Positions 25,689-33,235 of a stretch of 64,000 bases of DNA are shown piece by piece (positions within the stretch are counted from its first letter, which is position 1; each line of letters starts with the position of its first letter). The DNA is from Streptomyces sp. NBC_00224 (GTDB taxonomy: Bacteria; Actinomycetota; Actinomycetes; Streptomycetales; Streptomycetaceae), in NCBI RefSeq assembly GCF_041435195.1, contig NZ_CP108106.1:8259001-8323000 (forward strand). The letters run 5' to 3'. The notes beneath the pieces were generated by a model that ran no database searches, had not been told where the DNA came from, and saw nothing but the letters and a program-made list of their open reading frames with translations. The translations under genes and the position numbers were made by a program.

Positions 25689-25961
25689 TCAGCCGAGCCC
25701 GGGAATCATCGAGACGAAGAGGTCGACGGGCTTGATGCCGAGAAACGGCAGAACCAGTCCGCCGAGCCCGGAGAGGGCGAGGTTGCGCCGCAGCAGGTCG
25801 TGTGCGGAGGCCGGGGTGTAACGCACGCCGCGCAGGGCGAGCGGGATCAGCGCGACGATGATCAGGGCGTTGAAGATGATCGCCGAGGTGATCACCGAGG
25901 CGATGGGCGGCACGCTCACCGCCGAGGGCACCCCGGGCGGCGGGATGACCATGGTCCTCAC
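25689..25961 (-). pseudogene. kdpB: C-terminal remnant of KdpB, K+-transporting ATPase subunit
   Basis: The ~90-residue frame carries [20 protein letters not shown] then [20 protein letters not shown] and [17 protein letters not shown], which is the last membrane segments and tail of KdpB (family form [19 protein letters not shown]...NLxxYGLGG). The remaining ~600 residues (P-loop of phosphorylation DKTGT, ATP-binding domain) are absent, and no kdpA or kdpC is near. An ATG-like start is present at 25961 but the product could not be an ATPase. It is a relic of a kdp operon. Confidence 0.85.
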
Positions 25962-26041
25962 ACTGCGCCCGGGACCGGATCACGTGCCGGTCATGCCTGA
26001 AGTACCCGCGTCGGCCACGTCCTAGCGGGAATCGGTCGCGG

Positions 26042-26569
26042 TCAATCTGCCAACTCTCTTACGTCCAGGGGAAGTCGCCACGAGTTGCGGCGCTGCACGG
26101 CGTCGAGTTCGCGCTGGAGGGGTGAGGGCGGAACGGCCAGCACCGGGCAGGTGGCGTGCGCCAGGCAGTACCGGGCGACCGAGGGACGCGCCATTCGCCG
26201 GAGCCGCCCGCGGGTTCCGGCGCCGACGACCAGCAGGTCGCCGCTTCGACCGGCGGCCTCGACCAGCGCGGGCCCCGGCCTGCCTCGTACGACAAGACCC
26301 TGGAGGGGCACCCCGGGCCCGCTCGGCCCGAAGGCGCAGTCGAAGGCGTTGAGCAGCTGCTCGCCCGCGATCCGCCGGCATTCGGCCAGCAGGTCGAGCG
26401 TGGGCGATTCGCGGTGCCCGAGCTCGCCACCGGGTGGGGCCCAGGCCAGTACGGCGCAGAGCGTGGCGCCCGAGCGCCGGGCTTCGACGGCCGCGCGGTG
26501 GAGGGCCGTCAGGCTGCCCAGCCTGCCACTGACCCCGACAACGACCCGCGGCTCGGGCACCGCGTCCAC
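26042..26569 (-). CDS. UspA-type universal stress protein
   Basis: About 175 residues. The single Usp domain is visible: PRVVVGVSGRLGSLTALHRA (strand 1 and helix 1), ATLCAVLAWAPP, and GDLLVVGAGTRGRLRRMARPSV followed by YCLAHATCPVLAVPPS, the ATP-binding GxxGx9G type region in altered form. The start is uncertain: GTG at 26569 has AGGAG 11 bases upstream, GTG at 26578 only 2, and an ATG at 26653 has none. It sits 80 bases from the KdpB relic; Usp and kdp genes occur together in other actinobacteria, so it may have belonged to that locus. Confidence 0.75.
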   Translation of the reverse strand: MDAVPEPRVVVGVSGRLGSLTALHRAAVEARRSGATLCAVLAWAPPGGELGHRESPTLDLLAECRRIAGEQLLNAFDCAFGPSGPGVPLQGLVVRGRPGPALVEAAGRSGDLLVVGAGTRGRLRRMARPSVARYCLAHATCPVLAVPPSPLQRELDAVQRRNSWRLPLDVRELAD

Positions 26570-26797
26570 GGCCGTCACCGCTCCTCGACGTGCAATGCGT
26601 TCATAAGCCCCATGAGAAGGCAGGACATTATTGATTTGTCCTCCTGTTGGCATGTTCCATACGCGGAACCGGCCTGCTCTTACACGCTCCTGACGGTGAC
26701 AGCCGAGGTGCGGCTTCGGGATGGGCCGGCCTGGACAGGGAAGGCTGGGCAGACGAAGAAACGGCACCGCACGTCAGGCGGTTCCATCACCTTCGTC

Positions 26798-27706
26798 TCA
26801 TGTCGGGGAAAGCGCGATCTGGATGCTCTGTTGTCCCTCGCGAAGGGTGACGCGGTAGTCGGCGTCGGCGTAGGCGGGCCAGCTGCCGGTCGCGGTCGGC
26901 CAGCCGAGCTCGCTGTAGGGGCGTTCTTCGCGTTGCCCGCGGACCTTCATGAATGCCACGCCGGTCACCAGGCGGCCCTGTGCGCCGCCGTTTCCGTCGG
27001 CGACGAGCCGCAGCAAGGCGTCGTGGCCGAAGGGGCCGTTGAACGGGGTGATGATGACCGCACCGGGTGCGGCCTGGTCGAGCCAGGCCTGTGGGATGCG
27101 GCGGACCGCGGCGGTCGAGATGATTCTCGTGTACGGAGCCCGCCCTGGGTATCCCTGCTCCCCGTCCCCGCACACGACGGTCGGCCGCAGACCGAGGTGG
27201 GCGAGCTTGTCCCGGGCCAGGTCGGCGAGGTGTTCGTCGATCTCCACGGTGACCAGTTGCTGCGAAGGAATCCGTTGGGCCAGGAGCGCGGTGCTGTAGC
27301 CGGTGCCGGTGCCGATCTCCAGGGCCCGGTCGCCGGGGTGGGGGGCGAGGTAGTGCAGCATGTCGACGACGACGGCCGGGCAGGAGGCGGCAGACGTGAA
27401 CGCCTCCTTGGTCGGTCCGTCCTGCGGCTGCACACGGCCGTCGGCAACCTGCGTGATGAGTGAGGCCTGGGCGGTGTAGACGGCCCGCAGCCACGAGCGT
27501 GGCCGCACCGCACGGTCGATGACCGGGTGCAGTCCGTCCGCACCCGGGTGGGGCCACCAGACCTGGTCCGGCACGAAGTGCTCGCGCGGTACCGCCAGGA
27601 ATGCCTCCCGCAGCCAGGGCCGCTCGTGGAAGTGGCCCGTGGGCCGTGAATCGAGTTCGGCCGCGCACTGAGCACGCAGCTCCTGCGGGTCCACCCGGCT
27701 TGCCAT
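26798..27706 (-). CDS. protein-L-isoaspartate methyltransferase-like SAM methyltransferase
   Basis: 302 residues. It has the PCMT signature: AVYTAQASLITQ, TSAASCPAVVVDMLHYLAPH, then SAM site ALEIGTGTGYSTALLAQRI, the acidic strand VTVEIDEHLADLA, GDGEQGYPGRAPYTRIISTAA and AWLDQAAPGAVIITPF. The C-terminal ~90 residues exceed classic PCMT (about 215 residues), as in the longer homologues found in actinobacterial peptide-modifying clusters (lanthipeptide or ATP-grasp types). It begins 16 bases after a 37-codon gene for an acidic peptide, so a peptide-modifying role is suggested but unproven. Confidence 0.85.
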   Translation of the reverse strand: MASRVDPQELRAQCAAELDSRPTGHFHERPWLREAFLAVPREHFVPDQVWWPHPGADGLHPVIDRAVRPRSWLRAVYTAQASLITQVADGRVQPQDGPTKEAFTSAASCPAVVVDMLHYLAPHPGDRALEIGTGTGYSTALLAQRIPSQQLVTVEIDEHLADLARDKLAHLGLRPTVVCGDGEQGYPGRAPYTRIISTAAVRRIPQAWLDQAAPGAVIITPFNGPFGHDALLRLVADGNGGAQGRLVTGVAFMKVRGQREERPYSELGWPTATGSWPAYADADYRVTLREGQQSIQIALSPT

Positions 27707-27722
27707 GGCCGGCCGTGCGCGT

Positions 27723-27836
27723 CTAGTCGTCCTCTGGCGGTGGGGTGGGTTCCGGCTCCGGAGCAGGATTGCCCGGATCGCCTGGCGAGCTGTGCGGCCC
27801 GCCCACCTGCCCGTCCGAGTCCTGACGGCTGCCCAT
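27723..27836 (-). CDS. 37-residue acidic, proline-rich peptide; candidate modified-peptide precursor
   Basis: ATG at 27836 preceded by GGAGG with a five-base gap, an excellent ribosome site; stop at 27725-27723. The product starts MGSRQDSDGQVGGPHSSPGD and ends PEPEPTPPPEDD: polar, rich in Asp, Gly and Pro, with no cysteine. The methyltransferase gene starts 16 bases after its stop on the same strand, so they are co-transcribed. Asp-Gly and Asp-Pro pairs are the kind of sites PCMT-like enzymes act on. It has no family match I can name; it could also be a leader-type or remnant sequence, for instance of an ATP-grasp RiPP precursor. No ATP-grasp gene is nearby. Confidence 0.5.
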   Translation of the reverse strand: MGSRQDSDGQVGGPHSSPGDPGNPAPEPEPTPPPEDD

Positions 27837-28207
27837 GAACACCTCCAGTGCGAGCGCGGCGGCCAACTCACGGCTGTGGCCGCCACGTTACCCGGACGGT
27901 ACCCCCGCGGCGGGGCCGGAGGTAGAGGGCGGGCTGTCACCCCATGTGCGGGCCCAGCGCGCCCAGCAGCAGGGCGACCTCCCTGCCGCCGCCGCCCCCA
28001 CCTCGTCGCTGTGTGCGAGACCGCAGCGTCAAACCCGGTACACATCCCCGGGCACTGCTATCAGCGACGGCTGACGCCGAGTGGTCCCTACACCTGCCGC
28101 AGCTCCCATCACGTCGGCAGCACGCGGACGAATCCGCCGTCCTGGGGCGTGGACCGGATCAGCCAGGAGAGGCCGCCGCTCAACAAGCGTTGCGCCGGTG
28201 ACCGGTC
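27837..28207. other. intergenic region, no gene seen
   Basis: 371 bases between the small peptide gene and the PPOX-family gene on the same strand. It must contain the promoter of the peptide/methyltransferase pair. A GCCGCCGCC run lies near 27989-27998. I see no coding pattern or hairpin of note. Confidence 0.4.
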
Positions 28208-28666
28208 TCAGCCGTTGATGTCGAGTGCCGTCCCGTACAACCGGGTTACCTTGAGCCGGATGACCACCCGGCGCTCGGCGACCAACTGCTCCAAGAACGC
28301 GTCTTCGTCCTGCGGCTTCGCGGCCTCTGGCACCATCGCGAGCAGCTCTCGCCCGGTCGCGTCACCGGGTGTGGTCGTGATCTCGGAGACCTCGGCCTCG
28401 CCCTCGGCCACGGCGAACGACCATACATCGGCACCCGGAACATGGACGGCCGCGCGTCGGTCGCGCCGCAGCTGCTTGACCTTGATGCGGTCGGCAGTGG
28501 TGGAGAACCGCACGATGCGCGCTTCGGCGTCCCAGGCGTAGAGCATGGTGGTGAGATGAGGATGGCCACTGCTCTTATTGGTGGCGAGGGTGCCGAACTG
28601 CTGAGTGCTCAGCAGTTCGGAGAGGGCATCGTCGGACAGGGAGCGGGGTGCTGGGCCTTGAGTCAT
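28208..28666 (-). CDS. pyridoxamine 5'-phosphate oxidase-family flavin/F420-binding protein
   Basis: 152 residues. N-terminal LSDDALSELLSTQQFGTLAT, then GHPHLTTMLYAWD, IVRFSTTADRIKVKQLRRDRR and AAVHVPG follow the split-barrel PPOX pattern (substrate/FMN or F420 phosphate contacts by the RxxKxxxLRRD segment). This is the actinobacterial F420-dependent/'TIGR03618-like' size class. It would reduce or oxidise a small metabolite; cofactor not certain. Single gene. Confidence 0.85.
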   Translation of the reverse strand: MTQGPAPRSLSDDALSELLSTQQFGTLATNKSSGHPHLTTMLYAWDAEARIVRFSTTADRIKVKQLRRDRRAAVHVPGADVWSFAVAEGEAEVSEITTTPGDATGRELLAMVPEAAKPQDEDAFLEQLVAERRVVIRLKVTRLYGTALDING

Positions 28667-28844
28667 GACGTACTCAACTGCCCTGTGTTCCGGGGCATTC
28701 CACCCGGCAACGGGGGAGTGAGGCGTGCCCGAGAGGCAGAGGGACCCGCACGCACAGTGAAACTACGCGCTGTGGTGTGTAGGTGGGACTGGCCAGCGCC
28801 GCGCGGCCATGCCCCTCGTGGGGCGGGGCAGAGCGAATGGCTCG

Positions 28845-29411
28845 TCAGGCCAGGGGAGTGCGGTGCAGGGTGACGAGCAGACGCCAGACCCGCTGCGCGA
28901 TTCCGGCGGGAGTGGCTTCGATGAGGCCGTGCAGCCAGTCGGCGAGCACCCCGGCGAAGGTCGCGGCGACGGCCGAGGCGACCAAGTCGGGCTCCGGCGC
29001 ACCGGCCAGGGCGCGTTCGGTGCGACTGCGGGCCCGCAGGTCCTCATGGAGTGTGCGGCCGAGCGGACCGCCGCCGCCCGGGCTCAGAAGTTCGCGGTAG
29101 AGCCCGGTATGCGGGGTGAGACGGTCGAAGAAGGCGAGTAGGGCGGGCGGCGGGGAGGCGGGGTCGGGTGTGCCGCGCCAGGCGTGCAGGGCGTCCACAG
29201 CCTCGCGGACGACATCGGCGCAGGCGTCGACGGCGAGCGCCTCCAGGTCGGCGTAGTGGAGATAGAACGTGGCGCGGCCGACCTTCGCCCTGCGCACCAG
29301 GGCGGCGACACTGACCTCCGCCAGCGGGCGACTGGAGCACTCCTCCAGCAGCGCCTGGCGCAGCTTGGCCCGGGTCCGTGCCGCACGGGGATCTTCGTGC
29401 ACCGCGGTCAC
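28845..29411 (-). CDS. TetR-family repressor of the DUF1304 operon
   Basis: 188 residues from the GTG at 29411, which overlaps the upstream stop (GTGA). N-terminal helix-turn-helix: RTRAKLRQALLEECS, VSVAALVRRAKVGRATFYLHYADLEAL. The remaining two-thirds is the helical ligand-binding domain. It is the second gene after a DUF1304 membrane protein. Twin palindromes just before the first gene are the likely operators, so the operon would be autorepressed. Confidence 0.88.
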   Translation of the reverse strand: MTAVHEDPRAARTRAKLRQALLEECSSRPLAEVSVAALVRRAKVGRATFYLHYADLEALAVDACADVVREAVDALHAWRGTPDPASPPPALLAFFDRLTPHTGLYRELLSPGGGGPLGRTLHEDLRARSRTERALAGAPEPDLVASAVAATFAGVLADWLHGLIEATPAGIAQRVWRLLVTLHRTPLA

Positions 29412-29770
29412 CGCGCCAGCAGGACGGCGCCGAGCGCGAGTGCGCCGGGCAGCGCCTGGGCGATCAGGATGCGGCGGTTGGCGGTGAAACCCCCGTACAG
29501 TCCGGCGACGATCACACAGGCGAGGAAGAAGACCTGGACCCGGAACCCGGTCGGATTCCCTGCGATCAGACCCCAGACCAGCCCGGCCGCCAGGAAGCCG
29601 TTGTAGAGACCCTGGTTCGCGGCGAGCGGGGCGGTGGCGCGCGCCATGGCGGCGTCGAAGCCGGACAACTCCCGGCCCGGCTTCTTCTCCCACAGGAACA
29701 TTTCCAAAACCAGGATGTACGCGTGCAGCGCGGCCACCAGGCCGACCAGCACCGTCGCGGTCGTCTCCAT
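29408..29770 (-). CDS. DUF1304-family small membrane protein
   Basis: 120 residues from the ATG at 29770 (GTG at 29782 possible, but the GAGAGG ribosome site is then too close). Four hydrophobic segments: VLVGLVAALHAYILVLEMFL, GLYNGFLAAGLVWGLIAG, FRVQVFFLACVIVAGLYGGF and ILIAQALPGALALGAVLLA. The first with HAYILVLEMFLWE and the second with NQGLYNGFLA are typical of DUF1304. Possibly a small-molecule exporter or membrane component; no activity is known. Controlled by the TetR gene that overlaps its end. Confidence 0.85.
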   Translation of the reverse strand: METTATVLVGLVAALHAYILVLEMFLWEKKPGRELSGFDAAMARATAPLAANQGLYNGFLAAGLVWGLIAGNPTGFRVQVFFLACVIVAGLYGGFTANRRILIAQALPGALALGAVLLAR

Positions 29771-29795
29771 GGGTGCACTCACCTCTCATATGTCA

Positions 29796-29830
29796 TGGAC
29801 AGGTGTCCAGGATACATGGACAGGTGTCCA
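29796..29830. promoter_or_regulatory. twin 14-bp operators TGGACAGGTGTCCA
   Basis: The same palindrome with perfect TGGACA/TGTCCA arms around a GG centre occurs at 29796-29809 and 29817-29830. The centres are 21 bases apart, two helical turns. They lie 26 and 47 bases upstream of the DUF1304 start, where a promoter should be. This spacing suits two TetR dimers on one face of the helix. Confidence 0.7.
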
Positions 29831-29954
29831 GCATTGCTGTGAGGGAAGAGACGGGACGGTAGAGGGCGGCCCCCGCGGCGGCGCCCCCCCCCCGCGACGG
29901 CGGCGCCCTCGGTCACCAAGAACAGCACCCCCGCGACAACCGCCGTCCGTCTTT

Positions 29955-29990
29955 CTGCGGTGCCTGCGGTGCCTGCGGTGCCTGCGGTGG
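29955..29990. repeat. 9-bp tandem repeat CTGCGGTGC, four copies
   Basis: Three perfect copies and a fourth with one mismatch. On the minus strand they encode Gly-Thr-Ala triplets inside the DUF4386-like relic. Confidence 0.8.
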
Positions 29991-30202
29991 GTGCCGTGCC
30001 TGCCGTGCCTGCGTCCGCGCTCATCTGTGGCCGTGATCGTCTCGCGCGACCATTCACCGCGATGGGACATCGGAGCATCGGTAAGCCATGGGGGAGGCTC
30101 CGGTCCTGCGGAAGGCGGTCTTGATCTTGGCTGGGCGGGGGTGGCTTGATGGCCGGGGGCCGCCGGCGGTCGCGGCTCGAACCGTGGGAGAAGGGCCTGG
30201 CT

Positions 30203-31669
30203 ATGGCGGAGCAAGGGGCGGACGTACTGGTGGTGGGGGCGGGGGTGTTGGGCCGGTCGGTGGCGTTCGCGCTGGCTGCGGCGGCGCCCGGTGTCCGGGT
30301 TGTGCTGGCGGGAGATGTGGAGGGGGCGGGGGCTTCGCGGGCGGCCGGGGCGATGCTCGGTGTCCTGGGCGAGGTGACCCCGGCCTCTGTGCGTACCCGG
30401 CATGGGCGGTTGCGCCTTCAGCTGGCCGTCGAGGCGGCGGCCATGTGGCCGTCCTGGCGCGAGCAGGTGCACGCCACGGCGGGGGCGTCCCCGGCGGGGG
30501 ACGGCTTCGGCGCGGGCACGTACATGCTCCTGAACGCGGTGTCCTCCCGCCTGGACGACGCGGCGTTCACCGCGATCATGGAGGCCGGGGACGGGTACGG
30601 GCTTCCCTGCCAGGAGGCCGATCCGCGTGAGGTCGCGGGGTACCGGCCACTGGACAACGACCGGGCGCTGCGCGCCCTGTACCTGCCGGACGAGCGGTTC
30701 GTGGACGCCCGCGCCTGGCTGGCCACCCTCGACGCCGCCCTCGCTGCCTTCCCGCACCTCACCCGCAGCGGGCCGGGCACCCTCAGCGCCGCCCCCGCCG
30801 GCCACTACCGGCTCACCACGCCCGAAGGGGAGTTCACCGCGCCCCGGGTGCTGGTCTGCGCCGGAGCCTGGACCAGCCGCCTGCTGGCCGATCTGGACCC
30901 GGACCTGCCGGTCGTCCCGATCCTGGCGGCGGCCGGGACCGCCCTGTCCGTAACCGCCCCGGAGCCGCTGCCGACGGTGATCCGGACCCCGAACCGGGCC
31001 TACGCCTGCGGACTGCACGCCGTCCCCCAGCAGAACGGCTCCTGGTACGTCGGCGCCACCTCTCACCCCGCCCTGGCCCCCACTGCCGCGACCACGCCCG
31101 GAGCCCTGCGCTCGCTCCTGGACGCGGCTCTCGGCCAGCTTCACCATGGCCTGCCCGGGGTGGAACTGACGGGGGTTCACCACGGCAACCGGCCGGTCGG
31201 CCTCGACGGCCACCCCGTCATCGGCCCCACGCCCCTGGAAGGCCTATGGGTGGCGGGCGCCACTCACCGCGACGGCCTGCACGTCTCCCCATACCTTGCC
31301 ACCGCCCTGGCCGAGCAACTCCTCGCCCCGGCCGCCCCCGTTGGTGAGGTATGGCCCGACCTGCTGCGGCCGTGGGACCCGTGCCGACCGTTGATCAGCG
31401 ACTACACCCGCGAGCAGGCCGCCGTCGAGGCGGCCTTCCACCATGCGGCGCTCGCTGCGGAGGCCCGCATGCGCCCGCCCCTCACCGGCAGCTGGCCCGA
31501 GGTGCTGTCCGCGGCGTACTTGCGGATGATGGAGCATGCCTATGCCGCCATGCCCGACGGCTACGTCCCCCCGCCCGACCTGGCTCCCCTGGCGTACGAG
31601 GACACCGGGCCGCAACTGGCCAAACTCGCCGCCGGACACCTCGACCGCCACCTCCGCGCCACGCTCTGA
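30203..31669 (+). CDS. FAD-dependent amino-acid oxidase of the ThiO/DAO type
   Basis: 488 residues from the ATG at 30203 (AAGGG seven bases before). N-terminal FAD site ADVLVVGAGVLGRSVAFALA (GxGxxG), then ASRAAGAMLGVLGE like glycine oxidase, and the C-terminal FAD block GNRPVGLDGHPVIGPTPLEG followed by LWVAGATHRDGLHVSPYLA. Glycine oxidase (ThiO) is about 370-400 residues; here the last ~95 residues are an extra helical tail. No thi genes are near, so a role in thiazole synthesis is not supported; it may oxidise another amine or amino acid. Confidence 0.85.
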   Translation: MAEQGADVLVVGAGVLGRSVAFALAAAAPGVRVVLAGDVEGAGASRAAGAMLGVLGEVTPASVRTRHGRLRLQLAVEAAAMWPSWREQVHATAGASPAGDGFGAGTYMLLNAVSSRLDDAAFTAIMEAGDGYGLPCQEADPREVAGYRPLDNDRALRALYLPDERFVDARAWLATLDAALAAFPHLTRSGPGTLSAAPAGHYRLTTPEGEFTAPRVLVCAGAWTSRLLADLDPDLPVVPILAAAGTALSVTAPEPLPTVIRTPNRAYACGLHAVPQQNGSWYVGATSHPALAPTAATTPGALRSLLDAALGQLHHGLPGVELTGVHHGNRPVGLDGHPVIGPTPLEGLWVAGATHRDGLHVSPYLATALAEQLLAPAAPVGEVWPDLLRPWDPCRPLISDYTREQAAVEAAFHHAALAAEARMRPPLTGSWPEVLSAAYLRMMEHAYAAMPDGYVPPPDLAPLAYEDTGPQLAKLAAGHLDRHLRATL

Positions 31670-31740
31670 CCGGGCCCGACGGCCCCGGCAGCGGCTACGG
31701 CGCCGACCTCTGCCTCCCTCGCTGGATCACTGCCCACCGG

Positions 31741-33180
31741 TCAGAGTGTCCCGTGACGGGCCATGTCTTCCATCGTCCGGGTCAGAGTCCCCACGAGGGC
31801 CGCCTTGGTGCGTCGCGCCTGCGGGGTGTCCACGTAGACGGAGTTGAGGTGGAGACCCTCGTGGGTGCGGTGCAACCAGAGGAACATGCCGTTCGTCGCG
31901 GGGACCGAGGTGTACACGTCGGCCTGCCAGTCGGCGTGACGCGCCGCGCCGGGGACGTCTCTGAAGTCCATGTACGAGAAGAAGTTGACCGCGTGGGGCC
32001 AGGGGCGTGCGTAGAGCTCGGGAGCGAGCAGCCGCAGCACGACGACGAAGGGGATCCGGCCACCTCGGATCATCCGCGTCGACGCGTCCTGGGCGGCGCT
32101 CATGGTCTGTGCGAAGTCCGCCCCGTCCGCCACCCCGAACTCGACCGGGAGCACGTTGACGAACCATCCCGTGCTGTGTGCGTGGCGGCCGCGGCCGCGG
32201 GTGCCCACCGGCACCAGAGCGCGGTGGACGTCGGGGCCGCCCTCCTTCCTGAGGCTGACGCCGACGGCGGCGAGGGCTCCGGTGGACACGCCGGCGCCGA
32301 CCGCCCGGCAGCGGGCCTCCAGGGCCGCCGTGCCGGAGCGGTCCAGCAGTGTGTCGGTCGTGTTCAGTGCACTGCAGCCGGCGCCGGGCTCGATTCCGAG
32401 GTCCAGCGGGAACCTCGGGAAGGGGCCGCCGTTGCGGGCCATGAACCCCTTCCAGTGGTCCAGCCTGCTGTCGTCGGGACCGGTCGCCGCTGCCCGGCGC
32501 CGCTCCTCGCGGCCGTGGTCCAGGAAGCCGCCCGCCGTGGGGAGGTCCGGCTCCCGGCCGCACGAGAAGGCTTCGTAGGCGGTGGCGATGTCGTTCAGGA
32601 CGATCATCATCGACGTGCCGTCGGTCACCAGGTGGTCGCAGGCGAAGTGGACCGTGGTGGACTCCGTGCGGATCATCGCGCCCATGGCGAACCAGGGCCC
32701 ACGGCGAGTGTCGGTGGTCTGCAGGAACCGCTCCACGTAGGCGCGGGCCTCGGCGGGTGAGGCCATGGGCCCGTGGTCGACCGGTTCCAGTTTGACGTCC
32801 TCCGGGGCGGCAACCTGGAGGCTGAGGGCGCCGGACGACGCGCGGAACACGCAGCGCAGTACCTCGTGGCGCCGTACGCAGTGGAGCAGCGCGGCTTCGA
32901 GCGCCGGGTGGTTGAGCCGGCCGCGGATCTCGAAGGTTCCGGCGAAGCAGTCGGTGCGGGGGCGCAGGCTCCGGTTCTCGTCCTCGGCCTCGGCTGCGGA
33001 GGGCGAGGACGCGCCGAAGTGGTACTCCTGGTTGTAGGAGGGCATGGGGTGGTACGGCTCCGGGGCGGCGGAGCCGGTTGCCGTGTGCCGCGCGGCGGTA
33101 CCGCCGGTTGCGGCGTGCACGCGCCATTCGACGGCGTGCCCGGGTGCGATGACCAGCTCCGAGCTGGGGAGTTGAAGCAC
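31741..33180 (-). CDS. stand-alone condensation-domain protein (copy A)
   Basis: 479 residues. The fold of NRPS condensation domains is recognisable: an N-terminal binding segment GTFEIRGRLNHPALEAALLH, active-site motif CDHLVTDG (HHxxxDG with the first His replaced by Asp), and DxxxxxR/PFVVV and NFFSYMDFRDV regions of the latch and floor loops. The catalytic second histidine is kept. It is closely related throughout to its upstream neighbour, with near-identical stretches (MLQLP, APGHAVEW, MGAMIR, ARRTKAALV). No NRPS modules or carrier protein are present. It could join an acyl or aminoacyl group to an alcohol or amine. Confidence 0.85.
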   Translation of the reverse strand: MLQLPSSELVIAPGHAVEWRVHAATGGTAARHTATGSAAPEPYHPMPSYNQEYHFGASSPSAAEAEDENRSLRPRTDCFAGTFEIRGRLNHPALEAALLHCVRRHEVLRCVFRASSGALSLQVAAPEDVKLEPVDHGPMASPAEARAYVERFLQTTDTRRGPWFAMGAMIRTESTTVHFACDHLVTDGTSMMIVLNDIATAYEAFSCGREPDLPTAGGFLDHGREERRRAAATGPDDSRLDHWKGFMARNGGPFPRFPLDLGIEPGAGCSALNTTDTLLDRSGTAALEARCRAVGAGVSTGALAAVGVSLRKEGGPDVHRALVPVGTRGRGRHAHSTGWFVNVLPVEFGVADGADFAQTMSAAQDASTRMIRGGRIPFVVVLRLLAPELYARPWPHAVNFFSYMDFRDVPGAARHADWQADVYTSVPATNGMFLWLHRTHEGLHLNSVYVDTPQARRTKAALVGTLTRTMEDMARHGTL

Positions 33181-33235
33181 CGGTGGGCGCCCCTTTCCGT
33201 AGGTGTGCGCCGCTCGTCGCAGGAGCGGGGGGCCG

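Larger units (their letters stand above)
29793..30024 (-). pseudogene. frameshifted, truncated DUF4386-like membrane protein
   Basis: From an ATG at 30024 the frame gives MSADAGTAG, a (GTA)-rich stretch and RRTAVVAGVLFLVTEGAAVAG, which resembles the first membrane helix of DUF4386 proteins. A run of ten G (plus-strand C, 29884-29893) follows. Read with one base removed there, the frame continues AAALYRPVSSL, as in the family (ALYRPVL), then stops at 29793 after about 20 more residues. So the gene looks both frameshifted and cut off. A sequencing error in the homopolymer could explain the shift, but not the truncation. Confidence 0.45.

Noticed and set aside
30203..31669. thiO of a thiamine operon
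   Set aside because: Fold fits, but there is no thiG, thiS or TPP riboswitch nearby and the protein is ~90 residues too long.
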